Shown here: in pieces, positions 27,523 through 37,081 of the stretch
How the letters are laid out: every line of letters begins with the position of its first letter
Numbering within the stretch: position 1 is the first letter of the stretch
Assembly (NCBI RefSeq): GCF_003482105.1
Contig: NZ_QULM01000003.1
Location: 186,432 to 250,431, forward strand
Origin: Coprococcus sp. OM04-5BH
Lineage (GTDB): Bacteria > Bacillota > Clostridia > Lachnospirales > Lachnospiraceae
Direction of reading: 5' to 3'
DNA: 64,000 bases
Notes under the pieces: model-generated
Told to the model about the DNA's origin: nothing
The model's database searches: none
Seen by the model: the letters and a program-made list of their open reading frames with translations, nothing else
Made by a program: the position numbers and the translations under genes

Positions 27523-29193
27523 ATGAAAAGTGATAATGTAAAAACAGGAATGCAGCAGGCACCACATCGTTCCCTTTTCAATGCCCTCGGCATGACAAAG
27601 GAAGAGCTTGAAAAACCATTAGTTGGTATTGTCTGTTCATATAATGAGATAGTACCCGGACATATGAATCTTGATAAGATCGCCCAGGCAGTAAAGCTGG
27701 GAGTTGCAATGGCAGGCGGTACACCAGTTATGTTCCCTGCTATCGCAGTGTGTGACGGTATTGCCATGGGTCATATCGGAATGAAGTATTCACTGGTAAC
27801 AAGAGATCTGATCGCAGACTCAACAGAGGCCATGGCTATCGCACATCAGTTTGATGCATTGGTTATGATCCCTAACTGTGATAAGAATGTTCCCGGACTT
27901 CTTATGGCAGCAGCAAGAGTAAATGTTCCTACAGTATTTGTATCAGGCGGTCCAATGCTTGCAGGTCACGTTAAGGGACATAAGACAAGTCTTTCAAGCA
28001 TGTTCGAGGCTGTGGGTTCATATGCAGCCGGAACAATGAATGAGGATGACGTATACGAGTACGAGTGCAAGACCTGTCCTACATGTGGATCATGTTCAGG
28101 TATGTACACAGCGAATTCAATGAACTGCCTTACAGAGGCACTTGGTATGGGTCTTCCTGGAAATGGCACGATCCCTGCCGTATACTCTGAGAGAATAAAG
28201 CTTGCAAAGCATGCAGGTATGGCAGTTATGGAGATGTACAGAAAGAACATCCGTCCAAGAGATATCATCACAAAGGACGCAATATTAAATGCCCTTACAG
28301 TAGATATGGCCCTTGGATGTTCAACAAACTCAATGCTCCATATCCCTGCTATTGCCCATGAAATCGGATTCGACTTTGATATAGCATTTGCAAATGAGAT
28401 CAGTGCCAAGACGCCTAACATCTGCCACCTTGCACCTGCAGGCCCTACATATATGGAAGACCTCTATGAGGCAGGCGGTGTATACGCAGTTATAAATGAG
28501 CTTAAAGAGGCAGGACTTATACATGAGGATTGCATGACAGTTACAGGAAAGACCATCGGCGAGGCTGTAGAAGGTCATGTAAACAGAAATCCTGAGGTTA
28601 TCAGACCGCTTGATAATCCATACAGTAAGACTGGCGGACTTGCAGTACTTAAGGGAAATCTTGCACCGGATGGTTCAGTTGTCAAGCGTTCGGCAGTTGT
28701 TCCTGAAATGCTTGTTCATGAAGGACCTGCAAGAGTATTTGAATGTGAAGAAGATGCTATCGCAGCCATCAAGGGCGGCAAGATCGTTCCTGGTGACGTG
28801 GTAGTTATAAGATATGAGGGACCTAAGGGTGGCCCTGGTATGAGAGAAATGCTTAACCCAACATCTGCTATTGCAGGTATGGGACTCGGCTCATCAGTTG
28901 CCCTTATTACGGACGGACGTTTCTCAGGTGCCAGCCGTGGTGCTTCCATTGGACATGTAAGCCCTGAGGCTGCCGTAGGCGGACCTATAGCTCTTGTAGA
29001 AGAGGGAGATATCATTAAGATAGATATAAACAATACTACACTTACTCTTGATGTTCCTGATGAGGTTCTTGAGGCAAGACGTGCAGCATGGAAACCAAGA
29101 CAGCCTAAGGTTACAACAGGTTACCTTGCAAGATACGCAAGCATGGTTACATCAGGTAACAGAGGTGCCGTTCTTGAGGTTCCTACAAAGTAG
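27523..29193 (+). CDS. ilvD: Dihydroxy-acid dehydratase
   Basis: Dehydrates dihydroxy-isovalerate and dihydroxy-methylvalerate in valine, leucine and isoleucine synthesis. ATG 27523 has AAAGGAAG 8 bp upstream; the in-frame ATG at 27496 lies in the leader repeat. The product is 556 residues. Iron-sulfur and active-site motifs are intact: [28 protein letters not shown] and the C-terminal [11 protein letters not shown]. ilvB follows 37 bp later with its own ribosome site, indicating an operon. Confidence 0.97.
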   Translation: MKSDNVKTGMQQAPHRSLFNALGMTKEELEKPLVGIVCSYNEIVPGHMNLDKIAQAVKLGVAMAGGTPVMFPAIAVCDGIAMGHIGMKYSLVTRDLIADSTEAMAIAHQFDALVMIPNCDKNVPGLLMAAARVNVPTVFVSGGPMLAGHVKGHKTSLSSMFEAVGSYAAGTMNEDDVYEYECKTCPTCGSCSGMYTANSMNCLTEALGMGLPGNGTIPAVYSERIKLAKHAGMAVMEMYRKNIRPRDIITKDAILNALTVDMALGCSTNSMLHIPAIAHEIGFDFDIAFANEISAKTPNICHLAPAGPTYMEDLYEAGGVYAVINELKEAGLIHEDCMTVTGKTIGEAVEGHVNRNPEVIRPLDNPYSKTGGLAVLKGNLAPDGSVVKRSAVVPEMLVHEGPARVFECEEDAIAAIKGGKIVPGDVVVIRYEGPKGGPGMREMLNPTSAIAGMGLGSSVALITDGRFSGASRGASIGHVSPEAAVGGPIALVEEGDIIKIDINNTTLTLDVPDEVLEARRAAWKPRQPKVTTGYLARYASMVTSGNRGAVLEVPTK

Positions 29194-29230
29194 TATTTAT
29201 TAGGATAAAAGTAGTAGAAAGGAAATTAAC

Positions 29231-30907
29231 ATGTCAAAATTAACAGGTTCTGAGATTGTAATAGAGTGTTTAAAAGAGCAGGGTGTTGATACGGTATTTG
29301 GTTATCCGGGAGGAACCATCCTTAACGTGTATGACGCACTGTACAAACATCAGGATGAGATAAATCATGTCCTTACATCCCACGAGCAGGGTGCAGCCCA
29401 TGCCGCAGACGGATATGCAAGAGCAACAGGTAAGGTTGGCGTATGTATGGCCACATCGGGTCCCGGTGCCACAAACCTTGTAACAGGTATTGCTACAGCT
29501 TATATGGATTCAATTCCTATCGTAGCCATCACTGCAAATGTTGGTGTGAACATGTTAGGTAAGGACAGCTTCCAGGAGATAGACATCGCCGGTGTTGTAA
29601 TGCCTATCACAAAGCACAGCTTCATTGTTAAGTCAGTTGAAGAGCTTGCTCCAACCATAAGAAGAGCATTTAAGATTGCCAAGTCAGGCAGACCGGGTCC
29701 TGTGCTTGTGGATATCACAAAGGATGTTACGGCTGCAGAGACGGATTATGAGCCGGTTGTTCCTGAGGAGATATCTCCTGTTACAGATACCATTAAGTCC
29801 GAGAGCGTTGAGAAGGTTCTTGAGATGATCAAGGTTTCAAGAAGACCATACATCCTTGTGGGTGGTGGTGTTACTCTTTCAGGTGCTTCAGAGGAGCTTG
29901 CTGAATTTGTAGAGAAGGTTGACGCTCCTGTATGTGATACACTTATGGGCAAGGGAGCATTTAACGGCAATTCAGAGAGATATACGGGTATGCTTGGTAT
30001 GCACGGTACAAAGGCTTCAAACCTTGGTGTCAACAGAGCAGATCTTCTTATTGTTATCGGTGCGAGATTTTCTGACAGAGTTGTGGGAAATGCAGCTAAG
30101 TTTGTTCCAAATGCCAAGATCATCCACATTGATATCGATGCAGCGGAGATAGACAAGAATATACCTACAAATGCCAGTATCATAGGCGATGCCAGAGAGA
30201 TCCTGAAAATCCTTAATGCAAGACTTGCAGCCCAGTCAAATAAGAACTGGATGGCAGAGATAGAGGCACTTAAGGAGAAATATCCTGATCCATACAACAT
30301 GGATGTTCTAACAGGACCTGTTGCCATAAGAAAGATATATGAGCTTACAGAGGGCAAGGCTATAATCACTACTGACGTAGGACAGCACCAGATGTGGGCA
30401 GCTCAGAACTATGTATTCAGTGAGCCAAGAACATTACTTACCTCCGGTGGTCTGGGAACCATGGGATACGGTGTCGGTGCATGTATCGGTGCCAAGTACG
30501 GAAGACCTGACAAGGTGGTTATAAATATTGCCGGAGACGGATGCTTCAGAATGAACATGAACGAGATTGCCACAGCGGCAAGATACAATGTTCCGATCAT
30601 CCAGGTGGTACTTAACAACCATGTGCTCGGTATGGTAAGACAGTGGCAGACGCTTTTCTATGACCACAGATACTCGAATACAGTGCTTAATGATGGCGTG
30701 GATTTCGTTAAGGTTGCGGAAGGTCTTGGTGCAATTGGCATAAAGGCAACAACCGTAGAGGAGTTTGAAGCTGCCATGAAGACTGCACTTTCAGCAGGAA
30801 GACCGGTGGTTATCGACGCCCAGATCCATGAGGATGACAAGGTATGGCCTATGGTTGCTCCGGGAGCTGCTATAGATACATGCTTTGATTCATCAGATAT
30901 TGAGTAA
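29231..30907 (+). CDS. ilvB: Acetolactate synthase, catalytic subunit
   Basis: Thiamine-diphosphate enzyme forming acetolactate or acetohydroxybutyrate, the first committed step of branched-chain synthesis. The length of 558 residues is typical. Motifs seen are GYPGGTILNVYDAL, the catalytic glutamate in TSHEQGAAHAADGYARATG, and the ThDP-binding GDGCFRMNMNEIATAARYNVP. No small regulatory subunit (ilvN) or ilvC is in the window. AAAGGAAA precedes the ATG. Confidence 0.96.
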   Translation: MSKLTGSEIVIECLKEQGVDTVFGYPGGTILNVYDALYKHQDEINHVLTSHEQGAAHAADGYARATGKVGVCMATSGPGATNLVTGIATAYMDSIPIVAITANVGVNMLGKDSFQEIDIAGVVMPITKHSFIVKSVEELAPTIRRAFKIAKSGRPGPVLVDITKDVTAAETDYEPVVPEEISPVTDTIKSESVEKVLEMIKVSRRPYILVGGGVTLSGASEELAEFVEKVDAPVCDTLMGKGAFNGNSERYTGMLGMHGTKASNLGVNRADLLIVIGARFSDRVVGNAAKFVPNAKIIHIDIDAAEIDKNIPTNASIIGDAREILKILNARLAAQSNKNWMAEIEALKEKYPDPYNMDVLTGPVAIRKIYELTEGKAIITTDVGQHQMWAAQNYVFSEPRTLLTSGGLGTMGYGVGACIGAKYGRPDKVVINIAGDGCFRMNMNEIATAARYNVPIIQVVLNNHVLGMVRQWQTLFYDHRYSNTVLNDGVDFVKVAEGLGAIGIKATTVEEFEAAMKTALSAGRPVVIDAQIHEDDKVWPMVAPGAAIDTCFDSSDIE

Positions 30908-30993
30908 TGAATAATCGGAATTATATTTACATACAATTAATCAGATTTTTCTATACTATTTGTTGAAAAAAGTCAGATAAATTCATTTATAAG

Positions 30994-31022
30994 TTGAAAA
31001 AAATGTAAATTTATAGTAAAAC
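30994..31022 (+). promoter_or_regulatory. Candidate promoter for serC
   Basis: TTGAAA (30994-30999), 17 bp, TAAAAC (31017-31022), about 85 bp before the serC start. A G/C-rich hairpin (CCGGGG/CCCCGG, about 31053-31074) lies in the leader. Confidence 0.5.
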
Positions 31023-31106
31023 AGTAACTAAGTTTCAAAAACTGATCAGATTTCCGGGGGCGGGGTTCCCCGGGGATCGTTATTCTAGGAAAAGAGGAGA
31101 GAAAAA

Positions 31107-32189
31107 ATGGCAAGAGTTTATAATTTTTCAGCAGGTCCATCAATGTTACCTGAGGCAGTGCTTAAGGAAGCAGCAGCAGAAATGCTTGACTATCAGGGAA
31201 CTGGTATGAGTGTTATGGAAATGAGCCACAGATCAAAGGCATTTGATAATATCATCAAAGAAGCTGAGGCTGATCTTCGTGACCTTATGAACATTCCGGA
31301 CAACTATAAGGTGTTGTTCTTACAGGGCGGTGCTTCACAGCAGTTCGCAGCAGTACCAATGAACCTTATGAAGAACGGTGTGGCTGACTACATTATCACA
31401 GGTCAGTGGGCTAAGAAGGCATATGAGGAAGCTAAGAAGTACGGAAAGGCAAATGCAGTTGCTTCATCTGCAGACAAGACCTTCTCATACATTCCTGATT
31501 GCTCAGATCTTCCTATTGATGAGGACGCTGATTATGTATACATTTGTCATAATAATACAATATACGGTACAACATATCACAAGCTGCCTAATACAAAGGG
31601 TAAGATCCTTGTGGCAGACATGAGCTCAGATATTCTTTCACAGCCTGTAAATGTTGAGGATTACGGTATGATCTACTTCGGTGTACAGAAGAACGTAGGT
31701 CCTGCAGGTGTGGTTGTTGCCATCATCCGCGAAGACCTTATCAGAGATGACGTAATGCCATTTACACCAACTATGTTAAAGTATAAGACTCAGGCAGACA
31801 ATGATTCACTTTACAACACACCTCCATGCTACGGTATCTATATCTGTGGCAAGGTATTCAAGTGGGTTAAGTCATTAGGCGGACTTGAGGCAATGAAGGA
31901 ACGTAACGAGAAGAAGGCTGCTATACTTTATGATTTCCTTGACAGCTCAGAACTCTTTAAGGGAACTGTAGTTAAGGAAGACCGTTCACTTATGAATGTA
32001 CCTTTCGTAACAGGAGACGCAGATCTTGACGCCAAGTTCGTTAAGGAAGCAACTGCTGCAGGTTTTGTAAATCTTAAGGGACACAGAACTGTAGGTGGTA
32101 TGAGAGCTTCTATCTACAATGCAATGCCTATGGAGGGTGTAGAGAAGCTGGTTGAGTTTATGAAGAAGTTTGAAGAGGAGAATAAGTAA
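31107..32189 (+). CDS. serC: Phosphoserine aminotransferase
   Basis: PLP enzyme converting 3-phosphohydroxypyruvate to phosphoserine. The 360-residue product begins with RVYNFSAGPSMLP, has EMSHRSKAF, the PLP-lysine region FGVQKNVGPAG, and GGMRASIYNAMP at the end, all diagnostic for SerC. AGAGGAGAG lies 7 bp before the ATG. serA follows immediately, forming the serine operon. Confidence 0.97.
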   Translation: MARVYNFSAGPSMLPEAVLKEAAAEMLDYQGTGMSVMEMSHRSKAFDNIIKEAEADLRDLMNIPDNYKVLFLQGGASQQFAAVPMNLMKNGVADYIITGQWAKKAYEEAKKYGKANAVASSADKTFSYIPDCSDLPIDEDADYVYICHNNTIYGTTYHKLPNTKGKILVADMSSDILSQPVNVEDYGMIYFGVQKNVGPAGVVVAIIREDLIRDDVMPFTPTMLKYKTQADNDSLYNTPPCYGIYICGKVFKWVKSLGGLEAMKERNEKKAAILYDFLDSSELFKGTVVKEDRSLMNVPFVTGDADLDAKFVKEATAAGFVNLKGHRTVGGMRASIYNAMPMEGVEKLVEFMKKFEEENK

Positions 32190-32190
32190 T

Positions 32191-33357
32191 ATGGCAGTTA
32201 AAGTAAATTGTTTAAACCCTATCGCAGCCTGCGGTATGGAATTATTACCGGATACATATGAAATTACGGATAACTATGCTGACGCAGAAGCAGTTCTTGT
32301 AAGATCTGCTTCAATGCATGACCTTGAGCTTTCAGATAAGCTCCTTGCGGTAGCAAGAGCAGGTGCAGGTGTCAACAATATCCCACTTGATAAGTGTGCC
32401 GAGAAGGGTATCGTTGTATTCAATACTCCGGGTGCAAATGCAAATGGTGTTAAGGAGCTTGTTGTTGCGGCACTCCTTATGGCTTCAAGAGATCTTGTAG
32501 GCGGTTACAACTGGGTTATGGAGAACGCTGCAGATCCTGACATTGCCAAGAAGGTAGAGAAGCAGAAGAAGAACTATGCAGGAAATGAGATTTCAGGCAA
32601 GAAGCTTGGTGTTATCGGTCTCGGAGCTATCGGTGCCAAGGTTGCGAATATCGCAGTAAGGCTTGGTATGGAAGTATACGGATACGATCCATATGTTTCG
32701 GTAGACGCAGCATGGGGACTTTCAAAGTACGTTAAGCATATTACAAATGTTGAAGATATATACAAAGAGTGTGATTATATCACAGTTCATGTACCTGCCC
32801 TTGACAGCACAAAGGGAATGATCAATGCAGGCGCATTTGCCCTTATGAAGGACGGAGTTAAGATCCTTAACTTCGCAAGAGATGTCCTTGTAAATGAGGA
32901 TGACATTAAGGCTGCCATTGAGTCGGGCAAGGTAGCAAAGTACATGACAGACTTCCCAAATCCAAAGATCGCAGGCTTCAAGAATGTAGTAGCATTACCA
33001 CATCTTGGTGCTTCAACAGAAGAGTCAGAAGACAACTGTGCGATCATGGCATGCAAGGAGATCAAGGATTTCATAGACAATGGTAATATCAAGAACTCAG
33101 TAAATTATCCGAATGTAAATATGGGTGTATGTACAGATGTTGCCCGTATCACCATATGCCATAAGAACATTCCTAACATGCTCACCCAGTTCACAAGTGT
33201 GTTCTCAAAGAAGGGTGGAAATGTATCAGGAATGATCAGCCAGGCAAGAGGCGATTATGCATATTCAATCCTTGATTCCGACGCAGCACCGACAGCAGAG
33301 GATGTTGCAGCACTCGAGGCTATTGACGGTGTTGTTAAGGTTCGTGTAATAAAGTAA
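32191..33357 (+). CDS. serA: D-3-phosphoglycerate dehydrogenase with ACT domain
   Basis: NAD-dependent first step of serine synthesis. ATG 32191 is one base after the serC stop, with GAGGAG inside the serC end; an in-frame ATG at 32170 lies inside serC and is less likely. The 388-residue product has the NAD-binding GLGAIGAKVANIAVRLGMEV, substrate and catalytic parts RAGAGVNNI and PHLGASTEESEDNCA, and a C-terminal ACT domain (about 318-388, ITICHKNIPNMLTQFTSVF) that could bind serine for feedback control. Confidence 0.96.
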   Translation: MAVKVNCLNPIAACGMELLPDTYEITDNYADAEAVLVRSASMHDLELSDKLLAVARAGAGVNNIPLDKCAEKGIVVFNTPGANANGVKELVVAALLMASRDLVGGYNWVMENAADPDIAKKVEKQKKNYAGNEISGKKLGVIGLGAIGAKVANIAVRLGMEVYGYDPYVSVDAAWGLSKYVKHITNVEDIYKECDYITVHVPALDSTKGMINAGAFALMKDGVKILNFARDVLVNEDDIKAAIESGKVAKYMTDFPNPKIAGFKNVVALPHLGASTEESEDNCAIMACKEIKDFIDNGNIKNSVNYPNVNMGVCTDVARITICHKNIPNMLTQFTSVFSKKGGNVSGMISQARGDYAYSILDSDAAPTAEDVAALEAIDGVVKVRVIK

Positions 33358-33397
33358 AAAACAATAAAATATTCTGCACGGAATGATTTTTGCGCGG

Positions 33398-33478
33398 GAT
33401 TTTTATGAAAACATGGTATGTAACGTCAGCCATTTGTCATAAGTATATTTTAGAGGGGTTGATGTTAAATAAAAGGAG
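33398..33478 (+). repeat. Leader repeat, diverged copy before asd
   Basis: TTTTTATGAAAAC, ATGTAACGTCAGCC and GGGTTGATGTTAAAT align with the copies before ilvD and mscS, with the middle hairpin decayed. It ends at the AAAAGGAGAT ribosome site of asd. Confidence 0.65.
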
Positions 33479-33486
33479 ATAAAATA

Positions 33487-34578
33487 ATGAGCAATAAGTT
33501 AAGAGTAGGTATTCTTGGTGCTACAGGTATGGTAGGACAGAGATTCATTTCATTACTTGAGAACCACCCTTGGTTTGAGGTTGTAACAGTTGCTGCCAGC
33601 CCAAGAAGTGCAGGCAAGACATATGCAGAGGCTGTTGGCGACAGATGGAAGATGGATACTCCGATGCCTGAGGCAGTTAAGAACCTTGTAGTATATAATG
33701 TAAACGAAGTTGAGAAGGTTGCTTCAACTGTAGATTTCGTATTTTCAGCAGTTGATATGACAAAGGATGAGATAAAGGCTATTGAGGAGGCATATGCCAA
33801 GACAGAGACACCTGTAGTTTCAAACAACTCAGCTCACAGATGGACACCTGATGTACCTATGATGGTACCTGAGATCAATGCAGATCATGCAGAGGTTATT
33901 GAGTTCCAGAAGAAGAGACTTGGAACCAAGAGAGGTTTCGTTGCAGTAAAGCCTAACTGTTCTATCCAGAGCTATGCTCCTGTTCTTACAGCATGGATGG
34001 AGTTTGAACCATACGAGGTTATCGTAAGCACATATCAGGCAATTTCTGGTGCAGGTAAGACCTTTAAGGACTGGCCGGAGATGCTTGGAAATATAATCCC
34101 ATACATTGGTGGTGAGGAAGAAAAGTCCGAGAAGGAGCCACTTCGTATCTGGGGTAAGGTTGACAAGGAAAACGGAGTTATCGTACCTGCAGAAGGAATA
34201 ACAATCACAAGCCAGTGTATCAGAGTTCCTGTATTAAATGGTCACACAGCTACAGTATTTGTCAAGTTTAAGAAGAACCCAACAAAGGAACAGCTTATCG
34301 AGGCTATGACAAGCTTTAAGGGAGCACCTCAGGAGCTTAACCTTCCAAGTGCACCAAAGCAGTTCATCCAGTACCTTGAGGAGGACAATCGTCCGCAGGT
34401 AAGCCTTGATGTAAATTACGAGAACGGAATGGGAATAAGCGTAGGACGTCTCAGAGAGGACTCCGTATACGACTGGAAGTTCGTAGGACTTTCCCACAAC
34501 ACCGTAAGAGGTGCTGCCGGCGGAGCAGTTCTCTGTGCAGAGCTTCTTAAGGCAAAGGGCTATATCTCAGCAAAGTAA
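33487..34578 (+). CDS. asd: Aspartate-semialdehyde dehydrogenase
   Basis: Reduces aspartyl phosphate to aspartate semialdehyde, the branch point for lysine, threonine and methionine. At 363 residues it belongs to the longer fungal/archaeal-type group. It has the NADP-binding [15 protein letters not shown], the catalytic Cys158 in [18 protein letters not shown] and the C-terminal [19 protein letters not shown] precedes the ATG. A strong terminator follows. lysC, the enzyme before it in the pathway, is 11 kb away. Confidence 0.96.
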   Translation: MSNKLRVGILGATGMVGQRFISLLENHPWFEVVTVAASPRSAGKTYAEAVGDRWKMDTPMPEAVKNLVVYNVNEVEKVASTVDFVFSAVDMTKDEIKAIEEAYAKTETPVVSNNSAHRWTPDVPMMVPEINADHAEVIEFQKKRLGTKRGFVAVKPNCSIQSYAPVLTAWMEFEPYEVIVSTYQAISGAGKTFKDWPEMLGNIIPYIGGEEEKSEKEPLRIWGKVDKENGVIVPAEGITITSQCIRVPVLNGHTATVFVKFKKNPTKEQLIEAMTSFKGAPQELNLPSAPKQFIQYLEEDNRPQVSLDVNYENGMGISVGRLREDSVYDWKFVGLSHNTVRGAAGGAVLCAELLKAKGYISAK

Positions 34579-34645
34579 GCTGGAGATAATAGAGGCTTGA
34601 ACAGCATATATATTTTTGTTCATCAGTAGTATCTGGTGGATAACG

Positions 34646-34697
34646 AAAAAACACCATGAGAGAATTGTAGATATACTTTTCGATCATGGTGTTTTTG
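34646..34697 (+). terminator. Terminator after asd
   Basis: Thirteen-base perfect arms AAAAACACCATGA and TCATGGTGTTTTT with a T-rich end. Confidence 0.88.
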
Positions 34698-34736
34698 TGT
34701 GTCGCAAATATAATGATAATACATAACCCGTATCCG

Positions 34737-34920
34737 CCGTATCGATATATGATATAAATGACAGGAACATTGTGAAAGATTTCGTGATGAGGTTTGCACT
34801 AGCTGTCAACTCAAAGCACATGGTTGAGCCGAAGGCGAGTTTGTGCGACAGTTGACATATAAGCGTGCGAACCGAGTAGAAATCTGAACAGTTCCTGCAT
34901 TATATCATATTAAGATACGG
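34737..34920. repeat. Long palindromic element, copy 2 (after asd)
   Basis: Arms 34737-34768 and 34891-34920 pair over about 28 positions; inner arms GTCAACTCAAAGCAC and GTGCGACAGTTGAC continue the fold to a loop near 34820. It shares CTACTCGGTTCG-like and AACCTCAT.ACGAAA segments with the element after leuB, in the opposite orientation. No gene inside. Confidence 0.7.
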
Positions 34921-34921
34921 T

Positions 34922-34969
34922 GTATGAATGGAGTATGAATGGAGTATGAATGGAGTATGAATGGAGTAT
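34922..34969 (+). repeat. 11-bp direct tandem repeat, 4.4 copies
   Basis: GTATGAATGGA is repeated four times without error, plus GTAT, about 120 bp before the next start codon and directly after the long palindrome. Confidence 0.9.
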
Positions 34970-35088
34970 ATTTGTCGTACATATGGTGCACAGAAATATG
35001 CACAAAAAAATCATCAAGTCCCTTGTAACCATATTGCAGTTGTGATAAAATTAGACCAAATGTGAAAGAAAAAGCGGAGGAAACATAC

Positions 35089-35655
35089 ATGAAGAAATTA
35101 ATATTAGTTACATCACCACCTGCATGTGGCAAGACTTTTATATCAAAACAGGTTGCAAAGGCACTGCATAACTGCGTATATCTCGATAAGGATACACTTA
35201 TCGTGCTTTCAAAGCAGATATTCGTTGTAGGAGGTGCAGAGTACAACCGTTCATCAGATTTCTTCCAGAAGAATATAAGAGACTACGAGTATTACTGTAT
35301 TCTCGACCTTGCATTTGAAGCACTGGATTACAACGATACAGTACTTATCAATGCACCATTTACAGAAGAGATAAGAGATGATGAGTACCTTGCGAATCTC
35401 CGCGCAAAGCTTGCTGAGAAGGACGCAGAATTGTTTGTTATCTGGGTTAATACAAGAAAAGATGTATGTCATGAGCGTATGATCAAGAGAGCATCAGACA
35501 GAGATACATGGAAGCTGGAGCACTGGGATGAGTACATCAACAGCCAGAACTTTAACCCACCAACTAATATCAAGGATCTCTTTATATTTGAGAATTCATC
35601 AGAAGAGGAATACAAGGAATCTATCGAGAGAGTAGTAAAGGCTGTAAGAGGCTAA
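35089..35655 (+). CDS. P-loop kinase-like ATPase (AAA_33/zeta-like)
   Basis: Small nucleotide-binding protein, 188 residues from ATG 35089 (GGAGGAAA 6 bp upstream). A Walker A motif TSPPACGKT lies at about residues 7-15; the LDKD at about 34-37 is in the usual position of the second acidic motif of small-molecule kinases, and WVNTRKDVCHERMIKRASDRD resembles the lid region with conserved arginines. Such proteins phosphorylate small substrates or sugars; zeta-type toxins share the fold, but there is no antitoxin partner next to it. Function unknown. Confidence 0.75.
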   Translation: MKKLILVTSPPACGKTFISKQVAKALHNCVYLDKDTLIVLSKQIFVVGGAEYNRSSDFFQKNIRDYEYYCILDLAFEALDYNDTVLINAPFTEEIRDDEYLANLRAKLAEKDAELFVIWVNTRKDVCHERMIKRASDRDTWKLEHWDEYINSQNFNPPTNIKDLFIFENSSEEEYKESIERVVKAVRG

Positions 35656-35757
35656 TAACGATATATGAAATGTAACAAAAATGAGTGGTTGGACGTAATA
35701 AGCTGATCACTCGTTTCTGTTTTTATGGATGATAATATTTGCAGAAAGGAACCGGAT

Positions 35758-36993
35758 ATGGCGATAATCAGAAGCTTTGGTGCATACAGACCAAGAACAG
35801 ATATTGTAGACAGGGTGGCAGCACTTCCTTATGACGTGTATAACAGAGAGGAAGCATACGAAGAGGTTAAGCGTGAACCTATGTCATTCCTTAAGGTTGA
35901 CAGGGCAGAGACCTCATTTGGCCCTGAGGTGGACACATATGCAGACTGCGTATATGATAAGGCAAGAGAGCTCCTTGATGGAATGATAGACGAGGGCGTA
36001 TATGTGCATGACGACAAGGATGTATATTATGTTTATGAGCTTATAATGGATGGAAGACATCAGACAGGTCTTGTTGCCTGTGCGTCAATAGATGATTATG
36101 TAAGCGGAGTTATCAAGAAGCATGAGAATACCCGTGAGGACAAAGAGATAGACAGGATAAAGCATGTTATGACCTGCTCTGCCCACACCGGTCCTATATT
36201 TCTTGCATACCGTTCTATAGATAAGGTTAATAAGATAATAAACAGAGTCAAGACCGGAGAGAAGCTCTATGGTTTTACAACACCTGACAGTATAACCCAC
36301 AATGTGTGGATCATAGATCAGGATAAGGACATAGAAGATATTAGGGAAGCATTTGCAGGGGTAAATGAGATATACATAGCAGACGGACATCATCGTTCAG
36401 CTTCTGCAGTGAAGGCTGGACTTAAGCTCCGTGAGGAAAATCCGGGGTATACAGGTGATGAGGAATTCAACTATTTTCTGTCAGTTCTGTTTCCTCATGA
36501 CGAGCTGATGATACTTCCCTATAACAGAGTTGTAAGGGATTTGAACGGCTATTCAGAGGATGAATTTATGAACGCCGTTAAAGAGAAGTTCACAATAGAT
36601 AAGGTGGAGGAGCCGTTTGCACCGGAGAACAAATGTGAGTTTGGAATGTACATGGATCATAAGTGGTACAGGCTTGGCTTTAAGAAGGAATTCATGGTGG
36701 ATGACGTGGTTGAGAGACTTGACGTGTCCGTGTTGCAGAATAATCTTCTGGCACCGATCCTTGGAATAGGTGATCCGAGAACTGACAAGAGGATCACATT
36801 TGTAGGTGGCATAAGAGGTCTTTCCGAGCTTTCAAAGATGGTTGACAGTGATATGTACAAGGTGGCATTTTCGATGTATCCAACATCCATCACAGAGCTG
36901 TTTGACATAGCTGACGCAGGCAGGCTCATGCCTCCAAAGTCCACATGGTTCGAGCCGAAGCTTCGAAGCGGAATTTTTATCCACAGGTTTTAG
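35758..36993 (+). CDS. DUF1015 family protein
   Basis: Protein of 411 residues from ATG 35758 (AAAGGA upstream). Family features are visible: FGAYRPRTDIVDRVAALPYDVYNREEA at the N-terminus, YEL..DGRHQTGLVACASIDDY, the central ADGHHRSASAVKAG, and HDELMILPYNRVVRDLNGY. DUF1015 genes frequently sit near serC and serA in clostridia, as here. The ADGHHR box resembles the ParB/sulfiredoxin nucleotide-binding motif found in free serine kinases; a role in serine or phosphoserine metabolism is therefore possible but unproven. Confidence 0.85.
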   Translation: MAIIRSFGAYRPRTDIVDRVAALPYDVYNREEAYEEVKREPMSFLKVDRAETSFGPEVDTYADCVYDKARELLDGMIDEGVYVHDDKDVYYVYELIMDGRHQTGLVACASIDDYVSGVIKKHENTREDKEIDRIKHVMTCSAHTGPIFLAYRSIDKVNKIINRVKTGEKLYGFTTPDSITHNVWIIDQDKDIEDIREAFAGVNEIYIADGHHRSASAVKAGLKLREENPGYTGDEEFNYFLSVLFPHDELMILPYNRVVRDLNGYSEDEFMNAVKEKFTIDKVEEPFAPENKCEFGMYMDHKWYRLGFKKEFMVDDVVERLDVSVLQNNLLAPILGIGDPRTDKRITFVGGIRGLSELSKMVDSDMYKVAFSMYPTSITELFDIADAGRLMPPKSTWFEPKLRSGIFIHRF

Positions 36994-37081
36994 TACAGGA
37001 TACTTGGGGAGAAGGCTTTCATCGGCTCCTTCGGGGATCGGTATATTGGAAGTTTAAATAAACGAAAGGGATTAAAGATAA

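Noticed and set aside
35089..35655. Zeta-toxin of a toxin-antitoxin pair
   Set aside because: The P-loop fold fits loosely, but there is no small upstream antitoxin gene and the downstream gene is DUF1015; a general small-molecule kinase is more likely.
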